Shown here: positions 7,428-13,441 of the stretch, one piece after another
Position numbering within the stretch: the stretch's first letter is position 1
How the letters are laid out: each line of letters starts with the position of its first letter
NCBI GenBank assembly: GCA_028718575.1
Contig: JAQULN010000030.1
Location: 1 to 13,563 of the forward strand
Reading direction: 5' to 3'
From: Candidatus Krumholzibacteriia bacterium
GTDB taxonomy: Bacteria; Krumholzibacteriota; Krumholzibacteriia; LZORAL124-64-63
Length of the DNA: 13,563 nucleotides
The notes under the pieces: model-generated
Database searches by the model: none
Seen by the model: the letters and a program-made list of their open reading frames with translations, nothing else
Told to the model about the DNA's origin: nothing
Position numbers and translations under genes: made by a program

Positions 7428-8555
7428 CTATTTGATCAACGTCAAAAGTCGGACCGTTTGCTGCTCGCCGGCCTGCAGACGGCCGAGGAAGATGCCGCTG
7501 CCGACCAACTGGCCGGAAGCGTTGCGGCCGTTCCACTGGTACCGATGCCAGCCGCCGGTCAGACTCTCGTTGGCCAACAATCGCACGCGCCGGCCGCGGA
7601 GGTCAAGGATCTCCAGGGTCACGGGCATGGCTTGCGGCAATTCGAAACTCAAGGTCGTGAGCGGGTTGAACGGGTTCGGTTGGGCCTGCAGGCTCAGGTC
7701 GATCGGCAGCGGCACCTGGTCCACCGCGGTCGGGACGAGATGGCCCGCGTCGATCAGCGCCTGCATCAAGATTGGACCGACGATCGCACAGGCCGATTGG
7801 TTCGGATGGCAGTTGTCGTCTGTATGGCTGATCTCGAAATCGTAGCGCAGCATGTTGGCGCCGGGCTGGCCGTTGTTCGGCGCGGCCAACAGGTTGAACA
7901 GGTCGAACGCGCGGACATTGGGCCGCGGCGGGTTGCCGAGGAATTCCGAGCTGCAGAGCCAGTTGGCGATCTGGCGCCCGCGGGCTGCGCGGCCGGGCGT
8001 CGCTTCCGCGTGCAGGCGATGCCGCGGCGGGATCGAGATCACCACGAAGACTTTATCCTGGTGCTGGTCGAAGACGTCGCGCATCTGCAGGTAGTAATTC
8101 TTATACTGTTGCAGCGCGGCGTCGAGCTCGGCCGGCGTCGAGGCGCCGCCGAAATCCATCGCCCGGTAACAAGATTTGAAGGCGATGACGTCGTGCTCGG
8201 TCAAGATCGAGTCGCGGGCGGCCGCGTAGTGAGGAATGTCTTCCTCCAGCCAGAGCATCGCGAGGCCGTCGGGATCGTTGTTGTGGCCGCAGATGCTGCT
8301 GTAGGGGTATTCGAGGTATTCGCCTTCGGCGTCGCGCAGGCCGATATAGGGATAGTTGTGGTCCCAGAATCGCAGATTGGTGCCGTGGGCGGTATTGTAC
8401 TCGTCCAGGTGTTCCCGCATGGAACCCTGATCGATCAAGGCGCGGCCCACGGAATTATGCAGGAGGAAGATGCGAGTCAGATCGTAGGCGCCCGCGGGGA
8501 CGGCGGCGGCAAGGACCACGGCGAGGGTGATCAGGGTCAATGCGCGTCGTTGCAT
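7428..8555 (-). CDS. Secreted SGNH-hydrolase-like protein with C-terminal FlgD-like sorting-type domain (copy A)
   Basis: This 375-aa protein starts with a clear signal peptide (MQRRALTLITLAVVLAAAVPAGA, cleaved near residue 23). The middle domain, about 26-275, looks like a divergent SGNH-type hydrolase. It has IFLLHNSVG with S35 as possible nucleophile, an FKSCYR segment at 126-131, the hydrophobic strand KVFVVIS, and DNCHP with D247 and H250 forming the usual D-x-x-H. Residues 290-375 form a FlgD-like/type A sorting-type domain (PNPFNPLTTLSFELP, then GRRVRLL, GGWHRYQWNGR, GSGIFLGRL). That domain usually ends secreted proteins in FCB-related bacteria. The start at 8555 follows AGGAG by 10-11 nt; 27 codons further upstream are open but precede the signal peptide. 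The substrate is unknown, and the hydrolase assignment rests on motifs seen by eye. Confidence 0.75.
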   Translation of the reverse strand: MQRRALTLITLAVVLAAAVPAGAYDLTRIFLLHNSVGRALIDQGSMREHLDEYNTAHGTNLRFWDHNYPYIGLRDAEGEYLEYPYSSICGHNNDPDGLAMLWLEEDIPHYAAARDSILTEHDVIAFKSCYRAMDFGGASTPAELDAALQQYKNYYLQMRDVFDQHQDKVFVVISIPPRHRLHAEATPGRAARGRQIANWLCSSEFLGNPPRPNVRAFDLFNLLAAPNNGQPGANMLRYDFEISHTDDNCHPNQSACAIVGPILMQALIDAGHLVPTAVDQVPLPIDLSLQAQPNPFNPLTTLSFELPQAMPVTLEILDLRGRRVRLLANESLTGGWHRYQWNGRNASGQLVGSGIFLGRLQAGEQQTVRLLTLIK

Positions 8556-8664
8556 CGGAAACAAGCTCCTGAGCGTTCGGGGGAATTCAGGCGGACCGGC
8601 GAGGGATCCGTGCGCTAGAGGTTGTGGCGACATCATTATTCGGTGTCGAACGGACCAGGCCCGT

Positions 8665-8693
8665 ATTGTAGCCCATCATCCGGTGATCGACAA
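8665..8693 (-). promoter_or_regulatory. Promoter of the copy A secreted-protein gene
   Basis: On the minus strand TTGTCG (8688-8693) is followed after exactly 17 nt by TACAAT (8665-8670), a 4/6 and 5/6 match to the sigma-70 consensus. The stretch just upstream (8694-8742) is extremely AT-rich and could act as an UP element. Transcription would begin near 8658, giving a leader of about 100 nt before the ATG at 8555. Confidence 0.6.
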
Positions 8694-8742
8694 GTATTTT
8701 GGTTTTACTTATTTATTTTGTTTTTGAATACCAATTTAAAAC
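8693..8742. other. AT-rich island between the two secreted-protein genes
   Basis: About 50 bases contain only about 9 G or C by my count, in a window that is otherwise around two thirds G+C. The island contains T-runs (TATTTTGG, TTTATTTTG) and no open frame worth calling. It lies immediately upstream of the copy A promoter and downstream of the copy B stop. It may be an UP element, a bent or nucleoid-protein-binding site, or a relic of an insertion. Confidence 0.6.
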
Positions 8743-8778
8743 GCGCAGATGGTCTGTTTCAACGGCCGCCAATCCGGA

Positions 8779-9651
8779 TTAACGAAACAGGGACCTCACC
8801 GAACCCAGGCTCATCGTCTCGGTAGGTACCAGAGCCCCGGCGGCGCCGGCCAGAAACTCGATCAAGAGCGGCCCCACAATGGAATTGGCCAGGGCGTTCG
8901 GATGACAGTCCTGGCCGGTGTGGCTCAGTTCGTACTCGTACCGCATCATGTTCGCCGCCGGCTGTCCGTTGTCGGGCGCCGCCAGCAGATCGAAGAGGTC
9001 GAACACACGGAGGTTTGGGCGCGCCGGTTGGCCCAGGAACTCGGGGCTCTGCAGCCAGTTCGCGAATTGGCGGGCCCGAACGGCTCGCGCCGCGGTGGCT
9101 TCCGGATGCAGGCGATGCCGCGGCGGCGGCGAGATGACGACGAACACCTTGTCCGGATGCTGATCGAAGACGTTCCGCATCGCCAGGTACCAGGTCTTGT
9201 ATTGCTGGAGCGCGGCGTCGAGTTCGGCATTGGTCTGCGCACCGCCGAAGTCCGTGGCGCGATAGCACGATTTGAACGCGATGACGTCGTGGTTGGTCAG
9301 GATGGAATCGCGGGCGCTCACGTACTGTGGGATGCTCGTGTCCAGCCAGAGCGTGTGCAACCCGTCGGGGTTGGTATTGTGGCCGCAGACGCTGCTGTAC
9401 GGATAGCCCAGATAGTCGCCCTCGGCATCGCACACGCCGATGTACGGATAGTTGTGGTCCCAGAACCGGAGCTGCGTCTGCTCCCGCGTGTTGATCTGCT
9501 CCAGGACCTCGCGCATCTGCCCCTGCTCGATCAACAGCCGGCCCACCGAGTTGTGCAGCAGAAAGATCCGTGTGACCTCGGCAGCCGGCGCCGACAGGGC
9601 GCCGACAACCAACAAGCTCAGGGCAATAACGACGCAGCTCGAATTCCGCAT
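8779..9651 (-). CDS. Secreted SGNH-hydrolase-like protein without sorting-type domain (copy B, paralogue of copy A)
   Basis: This 290-aa paralogue of the neighbouring gene aligns with it without gaps from TRIFLLHNSVG (residue 27) to about residue 270. Roughly two thirds of positions are identical by eye. It has a signal peptide (MRNSSCVVIALSLLVVGALSAPAA). S35, the FRFWDHNYPYIG-like block, the CGHN segment and FKSCYRA are shared. Two differences stand out. It ends with a short tail (VPTETMSLGSVRSLFR) just where copy A enters its C-terminal domain. Also, the segment before the conserved histidine reads GQDCHPN, so the position three before H250 is Gln rather than Asp. The start at 9651 follows GGGAAG with about 7-nt spacing. 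It is probably exported; the function is unknown. Confidence 0.75.
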   Translation of the reverse strand: MRNSSCVVIALSLLVVGALSAPAAEVTRIFLLHNSVGRLLIEQGQMREVLEQINTREQTQLRFWDHNYPYIGVCDAEGDYLGYPYSSVCGHNTNPDGLHTLWLDTSIPQYVSARDSILTNHDVIAFKSCYRATDFGGAQTNAELDAALQQYKTWYLAMRNVFDQHPDKVFVVISPPPRHRLHPEATAARAVRARQFANWLQSPEFLGQPARPNLRVFDLFDLLAAPDNGQPAANMMRYEYELSHTGQDCHPNALANSIVGPLLIEFLAGAAGALVPTETMSLGSVRSLFR

Positions 9652-9723
9652 GTTGTCACTTCCCAGGAAAGCGAAAAGGGAAACCGGCGCGTCAATCCAG
9701 GGGAACCACTACGCCGGGAGTTA

Positions 9724-9737
9724 CCGAATGCATTCGG
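9724..9737. promoter_or_regulatory. Perfect 14-bp palindrome, possible operator for copy B
   Basis: CCGAATGCATTCGG is a perfect palindrome located about 13-26 nt downstream of the predicted start of transcription for the copy B gene. A site there could bind a dimeric repressor. No second copy was noticed in the window, so the role is inferred from position and symmetry only. Confidence 0.35.
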
Positions 9738-9756
9738 ACCGAAAAACCGGAGCGGC

Positions 9757-9785
9757 ATCATACACAATTTTCGAGGCCATCACAA
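9757..9785 (-). promoter_or_regulatory. Promoter of the copy B secreted-protein gene
   Basis: On the minus strand TTGTGA (9780-9785) and TATGAT (9757-9762) are separated by exactly 17 nt, a 4/6 and 5/6 match to the sigma-70 consensus, with an A/T-rich spacer end. Transcription would start near 9750 and give a leader of about 100 nt. It diverges from the ddl promoter. Confidence 0.55.
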
Positions 9786-9835
9786 GGCCCGCGATACGCT
9801 CGGCTGCGTACGGCACTCTGGCGCGAGTATTTCCG

Positions 9836-9864
9836 TTGACGCCGCCCCGCGGCCTGGCCACAAT
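9836..9864 (+). promoter_or_regulatory. Promoter of ddl-cysS
   Basis: TTGACG (9836-9841) and CACAAT (9859-9864) are spaced by 17 nt. The -35 matches 5/6 and the -10 matches 4/6 of consensus, lacking the first T. Transcription would begin near 9871, about 54 nt before the GTG start of ddl. The -35 boxes of this and the opposing promoter lie 50 nt apart, back to back. Confidence 0.5.
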
Positions 9865-9924
9865 CCGTCGCGGCTTTTACCTACCTCGAAACCCGCTCTC
9901 GCCCGGGATGAGTGCGAGGTCATT

Positions 9925-11016
9925 GTGCACGTCACCATTCTCATGGGCTCCAACTCCCCCGAGCGCGACGTCTCGCTGCGGAGCGCCGCCGCGGTCGGCG
10001 CCGCGCTCGAACGCTCCGGGCACACGGTGCGCCTGATCGACATCCCGTCGGTCCGCGCGGTCATCGAGTTGGATTTCGGCGGGACCGATCTCGTCTTTCC
10101 GGCCTTGCACGGCGGCGACGGCGAGGACGGCCACGTGCAGGCTCTGCTCGAGATCATCGGGGTGCCATACGTCTTCTCGGGCCCTTTGGCCAGTTCCGTC
10201 GCGATGGACAAAGCCGCGGCCAAGCGGATCATGATCGGCGCCGGCATCGCGACGCCCGACTGGCTCCTGGTCACCTGGGACCGCGCCGCCAGCGGCCCGG
10301 TCGCCCTGTCCGGCCAACCGCCGCCCAAAGCGGGGGTCGCCGGCGGCCGCCGGCGCCGCGCCGACGCCGGCGGTGCGGCCGTCTTGTCGCTCGAGCACAT
10401 CCAGGCGCGCGCCGGCGACGAACTCGGCTATCCCGTGGTCGTCAAGCTCAACGGCGGCGGCAGTAGCGTGGGTGTGGCGATCGTCGAAGAACCGGGCGCC
10501 TTTGCCGGCGCCTTCGAGCAAGTCGCCGCCGCGGCGACGGGCCAGCAGGCCGGCATCCTGGTGGAACGGTTCATCCCCGGCCGCGAGTTGACGGCCGCCG
10601 TCTTGCTGGGTCGCCGCCTCCCGTTGCTGGAGATCCGGCCGCACACGGGCTTCTACGACTACCAGAACAAATACACGCAAGGCGCGACGGAATACCTGGT
10701 GCCGGCGCCGGTCCACTCGCCCCACTACGAGAAGATGTGCGCCGATGCGCTGCAGCTCTACGATCTGCTCGGCTGCCAGGGCGTGGCTCGCGTCGACTTC
10801 CGCTTCGACAGCAAGCACCACTACTGCCTGGAAATCAACACCATCCCGGGTCTGACCGAACTCAGCCTGGTGCCGATGGCCGCCCGCGCGGTCGGGATCA
10901 GTTTCGAGGCCATGGTCGAGGACCTCTGTCGCGACGCCTTGCTGCGCGCCGGGCGCCCGACCCGAATACGAACGCCCGGCGATCCCGACGGTGCGACGCG
11001 GGCCGGTTCGTCGTAA
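9925..11016 (+). CDS. ddl: D-alanine--D-alanine ligase
   Basis: This 363-aa ATP-grasp ligase joins two D-alanines to make the dipeptide used by MurF in peptidoglycan synthesis. The start is a GTG (MHVTILMGSNSPERDVSLRS) with GAGG at 9916-9919; the N-terminus aligns with Ddl, with E13 in the place of the catalytic Glu15 of DdlB. HGGDGEDG lies at 63-69. The omega-loop FYDYQNKY ends in K249-Y250; this tyrosine corresponds to DdlB Tyr216, where Phe marks D-Ala-D-Lac enzymes, so a normal dipeptide product is expected. R289, D291, E303 and N305 match the remaining active-site positions. Two oddities: an Arg/Gly/Ala-rich insertion around 122-152, and LNGGGSSVG at 175-183 where Ddl normally has P..EGSSVG. 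The 20-residue tail is also extra. cysS starts 36 nt later, so the two form an operon. Confidence 0.92.
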   Translation: MHVTILMGSNSPERDVSLRSAAAVGAALERSGHTVRLIDIPSVRAVIELDFGGTDLVFPALHGGDGEDGHVQALLEIIGVPYVFSGPLASSVAMDKAAAKRIMIGAGIATPDWLLVTWDRAASGPVALSGQPPPKAGVAGGRRRRADAGGAAVLSLEHIQARAGDELGYPVVVKLNGGGSSVGVAIVEEPGAFAGAFEQVAAAATGQQAGILVERFIPGRELTAAVLLGRRLPLLEIRPHTGFYDYQNKYTQGATEYLVPAPVHSPHYEKMCADALQLYDLLGCQGVARVDFRFDSKHHYCLEINTIPGLTELSLVPMAARAVGISFEAMVEDLCRDALLRAGRPTRIRTPGDPDGATRAGSS

Positions 11017-11052
11017 CTTGACACCTGTTGGTTCCAGCGGGCGGACGCATCC

Positions 11053-12516
11053 ATGACCCTGCAGGTCTACGACCATCAGACTCGTGCCAAGCGGGATTTC
11101 GTTCCGGTCAAACCCGGCCAGGTGGGCCTCTATGTCTGCGGCTTGACCGTGCAGGACCACCCGCACCTCGGCCACATGTACGCCTTCGTGGCCTGCGATA
11201 TGATCCGCCGGTACCTGGAATACCTGGGGTACGCGGTCACGCACGTCCAGAATTTCACGGATATCGACGACAAGATCATCGAGCGGGCCAGGCGCGAGAA
11301 CGCGACGGTCGAGGCGGTGGCCCAGCGCCACATGGTCAGCTACTACGAGGCGGCGGCGGCGCTGCAGATCAAACCCGCGCACCACTACCCGCGCGTCACC
11401 GAGCACATGCCGCAGATCATCGCCTTCATCGAGCGCGTGATCGACCGCGGGCACGCCTATGCTGCCGGCGGCGACGTCTACTTCCGGGTGCGCTCGTGGT
11501 CCGAGTACGGCAAGCTGTCGGGCCGCGATCTCGACGAGATGCGCAGCGGCATCCGCGTTCCGGTCGGCGATCAGAAGCAGGACCCCCTCGATTTCGCGCT
11601 CTGGAAAGCGGCGCCCGCGCGCGAGCCCGGTTGGGACTCGCCCTGGGGCCGGGGGCGGCCCGGGTGGCATATCGAGTGCTCGGCGATGGCGATTCACTAC
11701 CTGGGCGAGCACTTCGACTTCCACGGCGGCGGGCGCGATCTGCTGTTCCCGCACCACGAGAACGAACTGGCCCAGAGCTGTTGCGCCACCGGCGGCGGAT
11801 ACTCCAACTTTTGGTTGCACAACGGGTTACTGGTTCTCGGCAAGCGCAAGATGTCCAAGTCCGACGGCAACTTCCTCGACATGGGCACGCTGCTGACGCG
11901 CTATCCGGCGGCGGTCCTGCGGTTCTTCCTTTTGAACGCCCACTTTCGCAGCCAGCTCGAGTTCAGCGACGACCGCCTGCGCGAGGCCGCGACCGGCTAC
12001 GCGCGCCTGGAGCGCGGCGCCCAGCAATTGCTGCTGGCCCTGCAGCCGCCGGCTCGCCTGGTGCCGGCGGGACTGATCTCGCTGCCGGGCCACCAGTTGC
12101 TCGAGGCCGCGGCCACCCGGCGCCAGCGCTTCTTCGCCGCGATGGACGACGACTTCAACTCCGGGGCCGCGATCGGCGAGCTTTTCGGCCTGGTGCGCGA
12201 CTTGAACCTCTACCTGGCGGCGACCGGCGGTCAGGGACTGGATCCCGAGCCGCTGACCATGACCCGCGATCTGCTGGCCGAGGCGGACCGCATTCTCGGT
12301 CTTTTCCGCGGCGGGCTGGCGGCGCTCGCGCCGCCGGCGGAGCAGCCGTCGCCGGAGGTCATTGCGCTCGCGGTCCAGCGCGAAGACGCGAGGACGCGCC
12401 GCGATTGGGCCGCGGCCGATCTCCTGCGCGAGCAGATCCTGTCCCTCGGCTGGGACGTGGTGGACACGCCGCAGGGCTACCGTCTCTCTCGCACGCGAGT
12501 GCTCGCAGCGGATTGA
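11053..12516 (+). CDS. cysS: Cysteinyl-tRNA synthetase
   Basis: This 487-aa class I aminoacyl-tRNA synthetase charges tRNA-Cys with cysteine in the cytoplasm. The HIGH motif appears as HLGH at residues 38-41 in YVCGLTVQDHPHLGH, and KMSKSDGN starts at 266. The zinc ligands that recognise the cysteine thiol are C29, C209 (GWHIECS), H234 and E238 (HHENE), nearly the same numbering as E. coli Cys28, Cys209, His234 and Glu238. The length and the C-terminal helical anticodon-binding region are normal. Motif 1 has small departures (CGLTVQ rather than CGPTVY). Its ribosome site is weak (GCGGGCGGA), so it may depend on translation from ddl upstream. The gene is complete and looks functional. Confidence 0.97.
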   Translation: MTLQVYDHQTRAKRDFVPVKPGQVGLYVCGLTVQDHPHLGHMYAFVACDMIRRYLEYLGYAVTHVQNFTDIDDKIIERARRENATVEAVAQRHMVSYYEAAAALQIKPAHHYPRVTEHMPQIIAFIERVIDRGHAYAAGGDVYFRVRSWSEYGKLSGRDLDEMRSGIRVPVGDQKQDPLDFALWKAAPAREPGWDSPWGRGRPGWHIECSAMAIHYLGEHFDFHGGGRDLLFPHHENELAQSCCATGGGYSNFWLHNGLLVLGKRKMSKSDGNFLDMGTLLTRYPAAVLRFFLLNAHFRSQLEFSDDRLREAATGYARLERGAQQLLLALQPPARLVPAGLISLPGHQLLEAAATRRQRFFAAMDDDFNSGAAIGELFGLVRDLNLYLAATGGQGLDPEPLTMTRDLLAEADRILGLFRGGLAALAPPAEQPSPEVIALAVQREDARTRRDWAAADLLREQILSLGWDVVDTPQGYRLSRTRVLAAD

Positions 12517-12768
12517 ACCCCCGGGCGGGAGAGTGAATACGGCGGCGTAAGAGCTGGCGCGGCGATCGTCCCGCCGATCCGGAGCGGCCGCTCCCGGCCG
12601 GAACGTATGCCGCTGGACGGGCAAGGACGAGTCGGGGCGCAATTTGTCTTCCGGTGTGTATTTTGTACGTCTTGTCACAGGGTCTGCCGTCCGGACTTCC
12701 AAAGCGGTGCTCCTGCGATAGCCCCGAACGAAAGATCCAGGCGAGTAACTGCGCCCCCCTTTCCACCC
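12517..12768. other. Intergenic region between cysS and the tRNA-tuf operon
   Basis: No gene is supported in these 252 bases; the open frames are short and without family features. There is a perfect palindrome GGAGCGGCCGCTCC at 12581-12594 but no loop and no T-run, so no intrinsic terminator for cysS can be called. A locally AT-richer patch lies at about 12642-12675. No clear promoter is seen there. Confidence 0.5.
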
Positions 12769-12798
12769 TTGACAGTCCACCGCGCAACCGTTTATATT
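12769..12798 (+). promoter_or_regulatory. Strong promoter of the tRNA-tuf operon
   Basis: A perfect -35 TTGACA (12769-12774) is followed after 18 nt by TATATT (12793-12798), a 5/6 -10. The next bases are C-rich (GCCCCTCCCC), a GC discriminator typical of stringently controlled stable-RNA promoters. Transcription should start near 12805, about 95 nt before the first tRNA. Confidence 0.75.
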
Positions 12799-12804
12799 GC
12801 CCCT

Positions 12805-12846
12805 CCCCGTGTCGCAAGGGGGCTTTATTATGCTTGCGCTACGGGG
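12805..12846 (+). other. Leader hairpin of the tRNA-tuf transcript
   Basis: CCCCGTGTCGCAAG (12805-12818) can pair with CTTGCGCTACGGGG (12833-12846), 12 of 14 positions pairing, around a 14-nt loop. It would start at or next to the predicted 5' end. It has no T-run, so it is not a terminator; protection of the 5' end or RNase processing is possible. Confidence 0.5.
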
Positions 12847-12847
12847 G

Positions 12848-12861
12848 CAGGCGGATGCCTG
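12848..12861 (+). other. Second leader hairpin
   Basis: CAGGC and GCCTG form a perfect 5-bp stem with loop GGAT, directly after the first leader hairpin and 38 nt before tRNA-Thr. It may assist 5' leader processing. It is short, so chance is possible. Confidence 0.3.
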
Positions 12862-12899
12862 ACGAGAGGTCCCGAACTCCGTTGATGGAACGGTATTGA

Positions 12900-12975
12900 G
12901 CTGGCGTAGCTCAACTGGTAGAGCACCTCACTTGTAATGAGGTGGTTGGGGGTTCAAGTCCTCTCGCCAGCTCCA
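12900..12975 (+). tRNA. tRNA-Thr (anticodon TGT)
   Basis: The acceptor stem is GCTGGCG with CGCCAGC; the D-arm is GCTC-AACTGGTA-GAGC. The anticodon stem CCTCA/TGAGG closes the loop CTTGTAA, giving TGT. The T-arm is GGGGG-TTCAAGT-CCTCT with two G-T pairs. The discriminator is T and CCA is encoded. It reads ACA and wobble ACN codons. First gene of the operon, matching thrU in E. coli. Confidence 0.97.
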
Positions 12976-12981
12976 GCAGGA

Positions 12982-13002
12982 TGGCCCCGCCATTCGGGGC
13001 CA
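12982..13002 (+). other. Perfect hairpin between tRNA-Thr and tRNA-Tyr
   Basis: TGGCCCCG and CGGGGCCA form an 8-bp perfect stem with loop CCATT, 6 nt after the tRNA-Thr CCA. No T-run follows, so it is more likely a processing or spacer structure of the polycistronic precursor than a terminator. Confidence 0.55.
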
Positions 13003-13022
13003 ACCCATGCGGCGGACCGCGT

Positions 13023-13108
13023 GGGGGGGTTCCCGAGCGGTCAAAGGGAACAGACTGTAAATCTGTCGGCGGACGCCTTCGGAGGTTCGAATCCTCCCCC
13101 CCCCACCA
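13023..13108 (+). tRNA. tRNA-Tyr (anticodon GTA), class II
   Basis: The acceptor stem is seven G paired with seven C, ending ACCA. The D-arm TTCCCGAGCGGTCAAAGGGA resembles E. coli tRNA-Tyr. The anticodon stem CAGA/TCTG closes CTGTAAA, giving GTA. A long variable arm follows, as expected for tRNA-Tyr, and the T-arm is GGAGG-TTCGAAT-CCTCC. CCA is encoded. The all-G/C acceptor stem is notable but intact. Confidence 0.96.
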
Positions 13109-13110
13109 AC

Positions 13111-13124
13111 CCTCCCTCGGGAGG
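13111..13124 (+). other. Hairpin between tRNA-Tyr and tRNA-Gly
   Basis: CCTCC and GGAGG form a 5-bp stem with the loop CTCG, two nt after the tRNA-Tyr CCA, followed by TTT. The T-run is too short, and the position inside an operon argues against a terminator. It is probably a spacer or processing structure. Confidence 0.4.
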
Positions 13125-13152
13125 TTTGCAACGCGGGATGGTTAGGTTCGGA

Positions 13153-13228
13153 GCGGGAATAGCTCAGTTGGCAGAGCATCAGCCTTCCAAGCTGAGGGTC
13201 GCGGGTTCGAGCCCCGTTTCCCGCTCCA
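13153..13228 (+). tRNA. tRNA-Gly (anticodon TCC)
   Basis: The acceptor stem is GCGGGAA with TTCCCGC; the D-arm is GCTC-AGTTGGCA-GAGC. The anticodon stem TCAGC/GCTGA closes CTTCCAA, giving TCC. The T-arm is GCGGG-TTCGAGC-CCCGT. The discriminator is T and CCA is encoded. It reads GGA and GGG codons and matches glyT in the E. coli operon. Confidence 0.97.
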
Positions 13229-13256
13229 GCTTGGCTGGAACTTGAAGGAGATCGGA

Positions 13257-13332
13257 GCCCACGTAGCTCAGGCGGTAGAGCACTTGCATGGTAAGCAAGC
13301 GGTCAGCAGTTCGACTCTGCTCGTGGGCTCCA
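13257..13332 (+). tRNA. tRNA-Thr (anticodon GGT)
   Basis: The acceptor stem is GCCCACG with CGTGGGC. The anticodon stem CTTGC/GCAAG closes the loop ATGGTAA, giving GGT, which reads ACC and ACT codons. The T-loop is TTCGACT and CCA is encoded after discriminator T. The first loop base is A rather than the usual pyrimidine. It matches thrT in E. coli and is the last tRNA before tuf. Confidence 0.96.
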
Positions 13333-13357
13333 GCGTGACGGTGTATAGACGAACGTA

Positions 13358-13401
13358 GCCGTGATAACACGGCGCGGGTCGGTTTGTCTTTGGCGACCGA
13401 C
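13358..13401 (+). other. Hairpins in the leader of tuf
   Basis: In the 109-nt gap between the last tRNA and tuf there are two possible stems. GCCGTG/CACGGC (13358-13373) has the loop ATAA. GTCGGT/ACCGAC (13378-13401) has a 12-nt loop. They may separate tRNA processing from the tuf message or influence its translation. No promoter is evident in this gap. Confidence 0.4.
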
Positions 13402-13441
13402 GCGATAGCATTCCGGCACTTGACCTGGGAGGATGCCCCTG

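Noticed and set aside
7458..8618. 386-codon plus-strand frame over copy A
   Set aside because: Val/Gln/Arg-rich shadow; the opposite strand has a signal peptide, conserved blocks and a paralogue.
8749..9924. Long in-frame upstream extension of ddl
   Set aside because: It runs antisense over copy B and across the divergent promoters; Ddl similarity starts at the GTG at 9925.
11018..11052. Internal promoter for cysS starting at TTGACA (11018-11023)
   Set aside because: A perfect -35 but no -10-like sequence at a usable distance; the downstream bases are GC-rich.
9877..11820. 647-codon antisense frame spanning ddl and cysS
   Set aside because: It crosses two certain genes and has low-complexity composition; no motif.
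12581..12594. GGAGCGGCCGCTCC as a terminator of cysS
   Set aside because: No loop-forming centre and no T-run; a palindrome of this kind is easy to get in GC-rich DNA.
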